Of a stretch of 64,000 nucleotides of DNA, positions 41,098 through 49,443 are shown one piece after another. The stretch lies in assembly GCF_008360935.1 (NCBI RefSeq), contig NZ_SRXO01000005.1:62001-126000 (forward strand), given 5' to 3'. Positions within the stretch are counted from its first letter, which is position 1; the number at the start of each line of letters is the position of its first letter. The DNA is from Siccirubricoccus phaeus. Its GTDB lineage: Bacteria; Pseudomonadota; Alphaproteobacteria; Acetobacterales; Acetobacteraceae. Position numbers and translations under genes: made by a program. The notes below the pieces were generated by a model that worked only from the letters and a program-made list of their open reading frames with translations, made no database searches and was not told the DNA's origin.

Positions 41098-41673
41098 CTA
41101 CGCCTCCTCGATCCGGGTGGTGCGCGGCAGGGCGGCGAGCCAGGGGCCGGCGGTCAGCACCACATCCACGCCGCGCGGAAAGCCCGCGCGGTTCGCCGCC
41201 CATTGCCGGGGGAAATCCGCCGGCAGGCCGGCCACCTGCAGCCGGTGCTCGGTTTCGATCCCGGGGCCGGTCAGCTTCCAGCCCACCGTCTCGGCCAGGG
41301 TCTTCACCTCGACGATCAGGGTGGCGGAGCGGTGCGGCTCCTCCTCGCTGCCCTGGGCCAGGGTGGCGAGGGACGGTATCCGGCCGGTCGCCAGCAGGAA
41401 GCTGGCCTCCCGGGGCTCGGCCACCAGCGGGCAGCCGGCATGGAAGCGCAGCCATGCCTCGGCGGCGGCGCCGGCATCGGTCCAGACCGGCGTATCGGCA
41501 TCCGCCAGCGTCAGCAGCGCGGCGGCGGCCGCCAGGCCGAGCGGCGCCGGCGGCTGCTCGATGCCCGCCACGCGCTGCAGCCGCCCGGGGCGGGACATGG
41601 CTTCCAGGATGGCCCGGAAGCAGGATTGGGCGCCGAGGACGGGGTCGGCGAAGCCGGGGGTCAGCTCGGTCAT
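41098..41673 (-). CDS. phnH: C-P lyase core subunit PhnH
   Basis: Structural subunit of the C-P lyase core, 191 residues like E. coli PhnH. Landmarks: GFADPVLGAQSCFRAILEAM, SRPGRLQ, the LTLADADTPVW segment, and GWKLTGPGIETEHRL near the middle, followed by FPRGVDVVLTA. It sits between phnG (12-base gap) and phnI (directly abutting), the conserved order. Confidence 0.95.
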   Translation of the reverse strand: MTELTPGFADPVLGAQSCFRAILEAMSRPGRLQRVAGIEQPPAPLGLAAAAALLTLADADTPVWTDAGAAAEAWLRFHAGCPLVAEPREASFLLATGRIPSLATLAQGSEEEPHRSATLIVEVKTLAETVGWKLTGPGIETEHRLQVAGLPADFPRQWAANRAGFPRGVDVVLTAGPWLAALPRTTRIEEA

Positions 41674-41685
41674 CTCAACGCCCCC

Positions 41686-42153
41686 TCAACGCATCGTCTG
41701 CATGGTGAAGAACTGCACCTTGGTCGCCGCCGCCTTGGCTGCGACGGCGGCGGCACGCTCCGCCTGCTCGGCCGCCAGGGGGGCGATCACCGCGTCCAGC
41801 AGGACGAGGCGCAGCGCGGGGTCCTGCAACGCCGCGTCCAGCCGCGCCGCCAGCTCCGCCTGAAGCTGGTCCCGCCCGGCGACATAGGCGTGGCCCACCC
41901 GCCCCGCCGCATCGCGCACCGAGCAGCGGGTGACGGTCATCTCGCCCAAATTGAAAGGCGCGCCGTCCCCCCCCTGGCGGCCGCGCGCCATCACCAGCCC
42001 GGTTTCCGGCCCGCGCAGCCGGGTAGCCTCCGGCAGGGGCGGGGCGGCGTCCAGCCTTGCGGCGATGGCCGCGCCATCCGCCCGCGCCAGCACGCCCATC
42101 CAGTGGCGGCGGACCTGTTGTTCCGGGGTGAGGGGGGGAGGGGTGCTGCTCAT
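41686..42153 (-). CDS. phnG: C-P lyase core subunit PhnG
   Basis: First gene of the operon, 155 residues (E. coli 150). It has RRHWMGVLARADGAAIAARL, ATRLRGPETGLVMARGR, NLGEMTVTRCSVRD and GHAYVAGRDQLQAELAARLD, the PhnG pattern. The start is taken at MSSTPPPLT; an ATG six codons upstream (42171) is possible. The promoter and a palindrome lie in the 78 bases between it and divergent phnF. Confidence 0.94.
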   Translation of the reverse strand: MSSTPPPLTPEQQVRRHWMGVLARADGAAIAARLDAAPPLPEATRLRGPETGLVMARGRQGGDGAPFNLGEMTVTRCSVRDAAGRVGHAYVAGRDQLQAELAARLDAALQDPALRLVLLDAVIAPLAAEQAERAAAVAAKAAATKVQFFTMQTMR

Positions 42154-42171
42154 GGGGCGGAGGATAATCAT

Positions 42172-42191
42172 CTAGACATCCGCATGTCCAG
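42172..42191. promoter_or_regulatory. Candidate PhnF operator between phnF and phnG
   Basis: A 20-base palindrome CTAGACAT-CCGC-ATGTCCAG with 7 of 8 arm positions matching. It lies in the divergent 78-base promoter region, 40 bases before the phnF start and 18 bases before the chosen phnG start, so bound PhnF could block both directions. GntR/HutC regulators bind such dyads. Assignment to PhnF rests on position and symmetry only. Confidence 0.5.
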
Positions 42192-42231
42192 TGGGCTATG
42201 CAAGGTTTTATTGCCACGCTAGGTCTCGGCC

Positions 42232-43029
42232 ATGGTTGACATCTCCATGACAAAGCCTTCGCGCAGCCAGCCCGCCGGCACGCCGGCGGCGGCGTCCGCC
42301 ACGGTGCCGGCCCTAGCGCGCGGCCAGGGCGTCGCGCTGTGGCGGCAGATCGCCGGCACGCTGGAAAACGAGATCGCCGGCGGCAGCCTGCACCCCGGCA
42401 CCCGCCTGCCCACCGAAGCGGAGCTCACCGCCCGCTTCGGCGTCAACCGCCATACCGTGCGCCGGGCGATGGAGGAGCTGGAAAGCCGCGGCCTGGTGCG
42501 GGTGGAACAGGGCCGCGGCAGCTTCGTCGCGGAGGATGTGCTGGACTACCCGGTGGGGCCGCGCACCCGCTTCTCCGAAACCATCCGGCGGCAGAACCGC
42601 GAGCCCCAGGGCCGCATCGTCCGGCTGGAGGAGACGGTGGCGGACAGCAGCATCGCCGAGCTGCTGAAATTGCGCCGCGGCAAGCCCGTGGTGGTGGCGG
42701 AAAGGCTGGGGCTGGTGGATGGGCGGCCGGTGGTGATCGGGGCGCACTGGTTCTCGGTGGACCGCTTCCCCCGCATCGCCGCGCTGCTGGCGGAGGATGC
42801 CTCCATCACCAAGGCGCTCTCCCAGCTCGGCGTGCCGGATTACCGCCGCCTCGTCACCCGCATCACCGCGCGGATGCCGACGCCGGAAGAGGCGGTGCTG
42901 CTGGAACAGGCGCGGTCGCGGCCGGTGCTGGTGACGGAATCGGTGAATGTGGATGCGGCGGGCTCGCCGGTGGAAGCGAGCATCGCCCGCTACGCCGCCG
43001 GCCGCATGCAGATCGTGGTGGAGAGCTGA
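42232..43029 (+). CDS. phnF: GntR/HutC-family repressor PhnF
   Basis: Transcription regulator of phosphonate use, 265 residues. A winged helix-turn-helix occupies about residues 35-105 (LWRQIAGTLENEIAGGSLH, LPTEAELTARFGVNRHTVRR, GLVRVEQGRGSFV) and a UTRA ligand domain about 110-260 (FSETIRRQNREPQGRI, HWFSVDRFPRIAA, RITARMPTPEEAVLLEQ). Its position divergent from phnG and the characteristic TRFSETI segment identify it as PhnF. The second phnM begins 3 bases after its stop, so the two are co-transcribed. Confidence 0.93.
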   Translation: MVDISMTKPSRSQPAGTPAAASATVPALARGQGVALWRQIAGTLENEIAGGSLHPGTRLPTEAELTARFGVNRHTVRRAMEELESRGLVRVEQGRGSFVAEDVLDYPVGPRTRFSETIRRQNREPQGRIVRLEETVADSSIAELLKLRRGKPVVVAERLGLVDGRPVVIGAHWFSVDRFPRIAALLAEDASITKALSQLGVPDYRRLVTRITARMPTPEEAVLLEQARSRPVLVTESVNVDAAGSPVEASIARYAAGRMQIVVES

Positions 43030-43031
43030 GC

Positions 43032-44159
43032 ATGGGCTGGAGGATCGCGGGCGGGCAGGTGCTGCGGGACGGCACGCTGGATCCGGGCGAATTGCATCTG
43101 GCAGGCGGCGTCATCGCGGCGGGCGGCGGCGGCCGTGCCTTCGATGCGCGCGGGTTGCTGGTGATGCCCGGCCTCATCGACATCCATGGCGATGCGCATG
43201 AGCGCAGCATCCAGCCGCGGCCGGGCATCGGCTTTCCCATGGGGTTGGCGGTGCGGGATGCGGCGTCGCAATTGCTCGGCCTCGGCATCACCACCGCCTA
43301 TATGGGCGTGACGCTTTCCTGGGAGCCGGGGCTGCGCAGCCTGGAAGCCTGGCGCGGGCTGATGGCGGCGCTGGACGCCGCGCGGCCGGCGATCGACCTG
43401 CGCGTGCATCTGCGGTTCGAGGCGGACAACCTCGACGCCCTGCCGGATGCGCTCTTGGATATCGCCGCCGGGCGGGTGCATCTGATCGGCTTCAACGACC
43501 ACACGCCGGCCATCCTGAAGAAGCTCGGCAATGCGAAGGAGGTGGCGAAATATGCCGGCCGCGCCGGGCTGGCGCCGGAGGCCTTCCGCGCGCTGATCGA
43601 GGGCGTTGCAGCGAAGCGCGGGGAGGTGCCGGCGACGCGGCGGAAGCTGGCGGAGGCGGCCGCCGCGCGCGGCCTGCCGATGCTGAGCCATGACGACGCC
43701 ACGCTGGAGGACCGCGCTCTGTTCCGCGGCCTCGGCGCCCGGATCTGCGAATTCCCGATGGCGGAGGAGGTCGCGGCCGATGCCCGGGCGGCCGGCGAGC
43801 ATGTGGTGATGGGCGCGCCCAATGTGGTGCGGGGCGGCAGCCATCTGGGCTGGGCCAGCGCGGCGCCGCTGGCGGAGCGCGGGCTGGTGACGGTGCTGGC
43901 CTCCGACTACCACTGGCCGGCGCTGCTGGAAGCGCCCTTCGCCATGGCGCGACGCGGGAAGATGTCGCTGGCGGCGGCCTGGGATCTGGTCTCGGCCAAT
44001 CCGGCCGCGGCTGCCGGGCTGGCGGACCGCGGGCGGCTGGCCGCGGGGCTGCGCGGCGATGTGGTGGTGGTGGATCCGGCCGGACCGCATGTGGTGGCGG
44101 TGTTCTGCGGCGGGGAGCTGGCGCATCTCGGTGCCGGGGGCGCGGGGCGGCTGGGGTAG
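43032..44159 (+). CDS. Second PhnM-like diphosphatase
   Basis: A PhnM paralogue of 375 residues. It keeps the amidohydrolase metal sites: MPGLIDIHGDAHERSIQPRP, GITTAYMGVTLSWEPG, LIGFNDHTPAILKKLG, LPMLSHDDATLEDR, APNVVRGGSHLGW and LASDYHWPALLEAP. It differs from the operon copy at 36182-37321 in most positions and has HGD where that copy has HTD, so it is an ancient paralogue, not a recent duplication. It is co-transcribed with phnF. It may act on a different alkylphosphonate ribosyl triphosphate; this is inference. Confidence 0.9.
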   Translation: MGWRIAGGQVLRDGTLDPGELHLAGGVIAAGGGGRAFDARGLLVMPGLIDIHGDAHERSIQPRPGIGFPMGLAVRDAASQLLGLGITTAYMGVTLSWEPGLRSLEAWRGLMAALDAARPAIDLRVHLRFEADNLDALPDALLDIAAGRVHLIGFNDHTPAILKKLGNAKEVAKYAGRAGLAPEAFRALIEGVAAKRGEVPATRRKLAEAAAARGLPMLSHDDATLEDRALFRGLGARICEFPMAEEVAADARAAGEHVVMGAPNVVRGGSHLGWASAAPLAERGLVTVLASDYHWPALLEAPFAMARRGKMSLAAAWDLVSANPAAAAGLADRGRLAAGLRGDVVVVDPAGPHVVAVFCGGELAHLGAGGAGRLG

Positions 44160-44290
44160 GCAGGGGCTCCGCGGGACCGGACGAGTTTGCTGGTTCAGCC
44201 TGCCGACTCACACCGGGGTCCGGGGAGGGGTCCCCTCCCCGGCGGGGTGCAGGGGCAGCGCCCCTGCTGGGGGTTTGGGGGCGAAGCCCC
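44160..44290. repeat. Family B GC-rich intergenic repeat
   Basis: Complete copy starting right after the second phnM and ending at the stop of the minus-strand membrane-protein gene: TTCAGCCTGCCGACTCACACC, GGGGAGGGGTCCCCTCCCC, GGGGCAGCGCCCC and GGGGGCGAAGCCCCC. It lies at the meeting point of two convergent genes, where it could serve as a bidirectional transcript end. Confidence 0.7.
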
Positions 44291-44292
44291 CA

Positions 44293-45903
44293 TCACCTAC
44301 TCCACGTAAACCGCTGCAGATCCAGCGCGCACAGCCCCGCTACCCCCCAGCGCTCCACCCAGCCCCGCACCGCCGCCTGATACGCCGCATCCGTCGGGAT
44401 GCCGTCCGGCCAGCCGGGCGGGTTGAAGGTGGAGATGCCGTTGATCGTCGGGATGTGCCGCACCGCCGCCACCAGCATCGCCTCCGTATTGTGGTTGTAG
44501 GGGTTGTCCACCTCCTCGCCGAACCGGCTCCGCTGCCGCGCGGCGGAGACGTAGAAGGCGCGGCACTCGGCGGGCGGCGGCGGCACCGCCGCCAGCCGCG
44601 CCGCTTCCAGCGGGTGGTCGACGAAGAGCGGGGCGTAGAGATTCACCTGCTCCGCCACCAGCAGCGCGCCCAGCGCCGCCACTGCCGGGCGCGGCCAGCG
44701 CGGCGCCCAGGCGGCGAGCGCGGAGACCGCCAGCAGCACCACCGGCACGGCGAGGAAGATCTGGTACCGCGCCACCACCCGCGGCGCCTTGCCGCCGGGG
44801 AAGTAGTCATAGATCAGCGCCCAGCCGGTGGTGTCGCCGAAGCGGAGCGTCAGCGCCCAGGTGATGACCGTGGCGATCGCCACCGCCCGCAGCAGCCGCC
44901 GCCGCGCCGGGTCCACCCCGCGCGCCGGCCCCGCCAGCCAGGCCAGCGAGGCCAGGAACACGGCCAGCAGCAGCAGCGGGAAGCCGGTCATCTGTTCCGA
45001 CCAGAAGGGGAAGCCGGGGCGGAAGGCGTCGTTCAGCGCCTTCACCAGCCAGCCCCAGAACAGGTTCCGCTCGCCCACATGGATCACGTCCAGCAGGCCG
45101 GGCGTGAGGCTCAGCACCAGGGGCCAGGGGTGCATGCCGGTCTCGGCGGCCTTGGGCAAATAGAGCAGGAGGAAGGGCAGGTTCAGCGCCACCGCCAGTA
45201 CCGCCAGGGCCAGCAGCGGCAGCCAGCAGCGGCGCAGGCCGTGCCATAGCGCCTGCCGCGCCGCCCCCCCCGCCACCAGCAGCCAGGCGGGCAGCAGGGC
45301 AGCGGCGAAGAAGACGCAGTACCAGGCCATGTAGAAGCCGGTCAGCAGCGCGGCGGCGAAACCCAGGCAGAAGCCGGCGCCCCAGCCCAGCAAGGCGCAC
45401 GGCCGCCCTGCCAGCAGCGCGGCGGCCGTGCCATGCGCCAGCCAGGCCAGCAGCGGCACCAGCCCCACGCTGAACAATTGCGCATGGCTGCCGCGGATGA
45501 AGAGGTTGTTGCTGATGGTGAAGAGCACCGCGCCCAGCACCGCCGCCTGCCAGGGCAGCCCCGCCGCCCGCCGCAGCAGCGCGAACATCGCCAGGTAGCC
45601 TACCGCCCGCAGCCCGATATTCGTCAGCTCCCCGGCCAGGAAGGGATCGGCGCCCAGCGCCCGCGGCAGGCTGTAGAGCAGGCCGAAGACCAGGTAGCCA
45701 TCATTGTAGCCGAGCGTGCCGGGGACGGGGTGGAAGTAGCTGGTCACGTCCCAGGGCTGCAGCCCGCGCAGCACGTTCCACCAATGCTCCATGATGGAGA
45801 GGGCGATGACCGCGTCATGCCTGTCCCCCAGCAGCAGGGTGAAGCCATCGGCGAGCTGGTGGCGGAAGAAGAGGATGAGGCTGAAGAGCCCCGCCGCCAG
45901 CAT
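44293..45903 (-). CDS. Polytopic membrane protein, glycosyltransferase-like
   Basis: A 536-residue integral membrane protein with about eleven hydrophobic segments and a soluble C-terminal part (about 430-536). Features are DRHDAVIALSIMEHWW near residue 40, SYFHPVPGTLGYNDGYLVFG, and a final NPYNHNTEAML, INGISTFNPPGWP segment. An acidic loop after the first helix and the overall plan resemble membrane glycosyltransferases that use polyprenyl-phosphate sugars, but I cannot name the family. The first ATG (45903) is placed just before helix 1; the frame is open upstream without a better start. Confidence 0.75.
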   Translation of the reverse strand: MLAAGLFSLILFFRHQLADGFTLLLGDRHDAVIALSIMEHWWNVLRGLQPWDVTSYFHPVPGTLGYNDGYLVFGLLYSLPRALGADPFLAGELTNIGLRAVGYLAMFALLRRAAGLPWQAAVLGAVLFTISNNLFIRGSHAQLFSVGLVPLLAWLAHGTAAALLAGRPCALLGWGAGFCLGFAAALLTGFYMAWYCVFFAAALLPAWLLVAGGAARQALWHGLRRCWLPLLALAVLAVALNLPFLLLYLPKAAETGMHPWPLVLSLTPGLLDVIHVGERNLFWGWLVKALNDAFRPGFPFWSEQMTGFPLLLLAVFLASLAWLAGPARGVDPARRRLLRAVAIATVITWALTLRFGDTTGWALIYDYFPGGKAPRVVARYQIFLAVPVVLLAVSALAAWAPRWPRPAVAALGALLVAEQVNLYAPLFVDHPLEAARLAAVPPPPAECRAFYVSAARQRSRFGEEVDNPYNHNTEAMLVAAVRHIPTINGISTFNPPGWPDGIPTDAAYQAAVRGWVERWGVAGLCALDLQRFTWSR

Positions 45904-46045
45904 GCAGGCCGTGGCCCGCGGCGAGGCGGCAGTGGCCGTTGGTTGAGAGCCGGGAAGAATGGCTGACCCTCCGTGGAAATTACCGACAGCCTGGCATGGC
46001 GACGGCGCAAGAATGTGGCGCCCGGTTCCGCCCGCCGACTCAAGG

Positions 46046-46130
46046 GTTCCGAGCAACTGTCTTGGCGGCCTTTCGGCCCTTTGCGGGTGGGAGCTTGAGG
46101 GGTTGCGGCACTGCCGCAACCAGAGCCCTC
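46046..46130. repeat. Partial family C repeat
   Basis: CTTGGCGGCCTTTCGGCCCTTTGCG, then GGGAGCTTGAGGGGTTGCGGCACTGCCGCAACC, resembles the right half of family C (18270-18325). It fills the gap between the membrane-protein gene and the metallophosphoesterase gene. Confidence 0.45.
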
Positions 46131-46132
46131 CC

Positions 46133-46891
46133 TCAATTCTGGAAATCCCACCCCGCCGGCTTCCGCCCCAGCCAGCGCTCCGCCTCGCCCGTCCAGTGCG
46201 TGACGCCGTGCCGGTCGATGCCCCAGGCCGCACCTACGCCCTGCACCGTCAGCCCATCCGCCGCGCGGGCGCGGTAGCCGATATGGTGGTGGCCATGCAC
46301 GATCAGCTTCGCGCCCATGTCGCGCGCCAGCGCCTCGATGACGGCGATGCCGGCGGGGTGGCTGCTGGGGGCCTCATGCGTCACCAGGATGTCGGCGCGC
46401 TGGGCGGCGAGGGCCGCGACATCCTCCGGCCAGATCGCCATGGTGGCCAGGGAGGCGTGCAGCGTGGCGCGCGCATCCGGCCGCCATTCCGGGCCGAGGG
46501 CGGCGATATCCTCGTCCAGCTCCGCCCGCCCGTGCAGCCGCGGCGGCGCCGGCGGCACCCAGACCCGGGCACGGAAGGTGCCGCCCAGCCCCGCCACGCG
46601 CAGCCCGCCGATGGTGGCGACGCGCCCATGCAGCGCGCCGGCGGCGGTGAGGGGGTTCAGCGCCGGATCGGCGAGGTTCGCCCACATTTCCGGGCCGCCA
46701 TCGGCATCGTGGTTGCCGTGGATCCAGTGCAGCCGCGCGCCGGTGGCGAGGATGGGCGCCACCAGCGCGTCCAGCGGCTGATGGCATTCCATGTCGCCCA
46801 GCAGCACCACATCCTCGGGGGGACGGTCCAGGCGGGCCAGGCCGCGCTCCACATGCTCCCAGCGGCGGTGGATATCGCCGACGAAGATCAG
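46133..46891 (-). CDS. Metallophosphoesterase, apparently starting at CTG
   Basis: A calcineurin-like phosphoesterase of 252 residues. All metal-binding motifs are present only if translation begins at the CTG at 46889-46891: GDIHRRWEH (residues 5-13), GDMECH, GNHDADG, THEAPSSHP and HGHHHIG. Starting at the first ordinary codon (GTG, 46852) would remove the essential GDIH motif. The CTG overlaps the stop of the CoA-transferase gene as CTGA and has GGAGG 7 nt upstream, mimicking the ATGA couplings elsewhere. The substrate is unknown. It is the last gene of the catabolic operon. Confidence 0.82.
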   Translation of the reverse strand: MIFVGDIHRRWEHVERGLARLDRPPEDVVLLGDMECHQPLDALVAPILATGARLHWIHGNHDADGGPEMWANLADPALNPLTAAGALHGRVATIGGLRVAGLGGTFRARVWVPPAPPRLHGRAELDEDIAALGPEWRPDARATLHASLATMAIWPEDVAALAAQRADILVTHEAPSSHPAGIAVIEALARDMGAKLIVHGHHHIGYRARAADGLTVQGVGAAWGIDRHGVTHWTGEAERWLGRKPAGWDFQN

Positions 46892-49443
46892 ATCACGCCC
46901 TCCTCGGCCAGCGCGGCCACCTCGGCCCTGCTGTAGCCGAGCATCTCCCCTAGCAGGCGTTCATTGTCCTCGCCATAGCCGGGGGCGCCGCGCTGAGTGA
47001 TGCCGGCGGCGTGGCCGGGCGTGGCGGAGAATTTCACCGCGGGCAGTTCGGTGACGGGCCAGCGGCCGATCTTCGTGCCCTCGATCTCCGTCAGCCAGTC
47101 GAGCGCGGCGAGCTGGGGGTCGCGGTCGCAGCGATCCTCGGCGTTCTGGCAGACGCCTGCGGGCACGCCGGCGTTTTGCAGGGCGAGCATGGCGGCATGC
47201 GCCTCCTGCGTCGCCGTCCAGGCGGAGACGGCGTCTTCCAGCGCCTCCTGGTGCAGCAGCCGGGCGGCGAGGGTGGCGAAGCGCGGATCCTCCAGCCAAT
47301 CCGTCCGGCCGGCGAGGCGCGCCAGCGCATGCCACTCCGCCTCGGTGAAGCAGGCGATGGCGAGCCAGCGATCCTCGCCTGCGCAACGGAAGGCACCATG
47401 CGGCGCGGCCGGCTTGTAGGGCGAGCGGTTGCCGATGCGCGTCCAGATCCGGCCATTGGCCGAGTGGTCCAGCACCGGCACGGCGCCGAGCATGATGCCG
47501 GATTCGCATTGCGAGGAGTCGATCCATTGCCCGCGCCCGGTGCGGTCGCGGTGGAAGACGGCGCCGAGGATGGCCATGCAGAAGCCATAGGCGCCGATCC
47601 AGTCGAGATAGGAATAGCCCCAGCCCGCCGGCATGGCGGGTTCCGGCAGGCCGGACATCTCGGCGGTGCCGGCGAAGGCGGCGGCGACCGGGCCGATGGT
47701 GCGGAAGCGGCCATAGCGGCCGATGCCGCCCATGCCGCTCTGCTGCACATAGATGATGTCCGGCTTGATCTGCTTCAGCGCCTCATAGCCCAGGCCGAGG
47801 CGTTGGAGCACGCCGGGCGAAAAGCCCTCCGCCACGATGTCGGACTGCGCGATCATGCGCCGCGCCATCTCGAGCCCCTTCGGGTGCCGGATGTTCAGCG
47901 AGAGGCCGCGCTTGCCGGCATTCTTGTTGTTGAACTGCCCGCCCATATCGGGGTCGGAGACCGGCGGCAGCGGCGCCGTCGCCGCTGCGCGGGCGGCGCG
48001 GCCGTCCACCGGCGCCATGGCGGCGAGGCGGGTGTCGGGGTTCTCCTTCCACTCCACCTTGATGACATCGGCGCCGAGTGCGGCGGCGAGGCGGGTGCCG
48101 CCGGCGGAGGCGAGGAACCAGGAGAAGTCGAAGATGCGCACGCCTTGCAGCGGGAAGGGTTTGCCGTGGGCGGAGAGCTTCGGCGCGGCGTCGCTGCGCG
48201 GTTTCGCCGGCACGCTGGCGGCGCGCGGGGCGAAGCGGTGGCCGTCATGCTCGCCGATCAGCGGCGCGCGCGCGCCGGCCTGCCAGCGCGTCTCGGTGGA
48301 GAGCCAGCGGCTGACCGGGTAAGTGAAGCTGCGGCCATGCTCCGGATGCGCTACCTCCGCAAAAGTGCCGCGGGCCTGCCAATGCGCATCCGCCACATTC
48401 TCATGCGGCTTGCGCAGCGGCGCCCAGAGCAGACCTGCCGCCTGCGCCTCCCGCCAGGGCAGGTCGGCCCAGCTATGGGCGCGGATGAAGCGGTGGATGA
48501 TCTCCAGGATATGCGCCGACTTCTCGTTGGGTCCGGCCGAGCCCGGTACGTTCCGCGCATTGCGGTCGGCATCCTTGCCCGGCGCCACCAGATCCGCCTG
48601 CATCCCATAGCCTTCGAGAAAGGGCACGAGATTCGCCTGGTCCCGCACCGAGACGCCGGTCGAGATGCACCAGCGGCCATCCTTGGTGTGGCCGATGGTG
48701 GGCGAATGGGTCGGGTGCTCGCCGGCATGGCGGCAGGTCATGCGGAACAGGGGCGCGCGTCGCATGACCCAGGACATGACGTCGAGCTCGGGGTTCTTCG
48801 ATGTCGCCTCATGCACGGCGCAGGAGAGGTCCTGGCCCTCCCCGGTATGCAGCCGGTGGATCAGCGCGGCGAGGAGGCCGACGAGAAGCTGCTCGCCCGC
48901 GATGTGGTAGGCGTGCCAGAGCTGCGGCGCGATCGGCGGCAGGTCGTAGCGCAGCGCCGGGTCGGGGTCGTAGCCGCAATTCATCATGATGCCGCTGAGG
49001 GCGAGATGGACGAGGTCGCTGCCCTTGAAATCCTTCCACGGCCCGTGATCGCCGAAGGGCGTCATGCGGGCGATCAGCAGGTGCGGGTGCTTCGCCCGCA
49101 GCGCCGCCACGTCGAGGTCGCGGCGGGAGGTGAGGAGGATATCCGCCTCGGCCAGCAGCTCCGTCGTCTCGACCTTGCCGATGACGGAGCGCTTGCCGCG
49201 GTTATAGGCCCAGAAATGCAGGGAGCGTTCGGGCCCCGGCTCATCCCCCAGGAAGGGCCCGATGCGCCGCGTCGGCGCGCCCTCCGGCGGCTCCAGCTTC
49301 ACCACCTCGGCGCCGAGGCCGGCGAGCAGCAACCCGCAATACTCGGCCGTCTCGTCCGCCTCCTCCACCACGCGGATGCCGGCGAGCAGTCCCGGCGCAT
49401 CCTCGGGCAGCTGCCCCGGGAGCGCCTGTTCCTGCGCGCTCAT
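46888..49443 (-). CDS. Tandem-domain CaiB/BaiF (type III) CoA-transferase
   Basis: An 851-residue fusion of two family III CoA-transferase domains (about 20-400 and 430-845), about twice the usual length. Such enzymes move CoA between carboxylic acids. The second domain looks active: FSWFLASAGGTRLAAALGAD, NNKNAGKRGLSLN, and the catalytic aspartate in GYSYLDWIGAYG, then GRGQWIDSS. In the first domain the matching position reads QLWHAYHIAGEQ, without the aspartate, so it is probably structural. This recalls the two-subunit BbsEF enzyme. ATGA junction with the DUF35 gene upstream and CTGA with the phosphoesterase downstream. Confidence 0.9.
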   Translation of the reverse strand: MSAQEQALPGQLPEDAPGLLAGIRVVEEADETAEYCGLLLAGLGAEVVKLEPPEGAPTRRIGPFLGDEPGPERSLHFWAYNRGKRSVIGKVETTELLAEADILLTSRRDLDVAALRAKHPHLLIARMTPFGDHGPWKDFKGSDLVHLALSGIMMNCGYDPDPALRYDLPPIAPQLWHAYHIAGEQLLVGLLAALIHRLHTGEGQDLSCAVHEATSKNPELDVMSWVMRRAPLFRMTCRHAGEHPTHSPTIGHTKDGRWCISTGVSVRDQANLVPFLEGYGMQADLVAPGKDADRNARNVPGSAGPNEKSAHILEIIHRFIRAHSWADLPWREAQAAGLLWAPLRKPHENVADAHWQARGTFAEVAHPEHGRSFTYPVSRWLSTETRWQAGARAPLIGEHDGHRFAPRAASVPAKPRSDAAPKLSAHGKPFPLQGVRIFDFSWFLASAGGTRLAAALGADVIKVEWKENPDTRLAAMAPVDGRAARAAATAPLPPVSDPDMGGQFNNKNAGKRGLSLNIRHPKGLEMARRMIAQSDIVAEGFSPGVLQRLGLGYEALKQIKPDIIYVQQSGMGGIGRYGRFRTIGPVAAAFAGTAEMSGLPEPAMPAGWGYSYLDWIGAYGFCMAILGAVFHRDRTGRGQWIDSSQCESGIMLGAVPVLDHSANGRIWTRIGNRSPYKPAAPHGAFRCAGEDRWLAIACFTEAEWHALARLAGRTDWLEDPRFATLAARLLHQEALEDAVSAWTATQEAHAAMLALQNAGVPAGVCQNAEDRCDRDPQLAALDWLTEIEGTKIGRWPVTELPAVKFSATPGHAAGITQRGAPGYGEDNERLLGEMLGYSRAEVAALAEEGVI

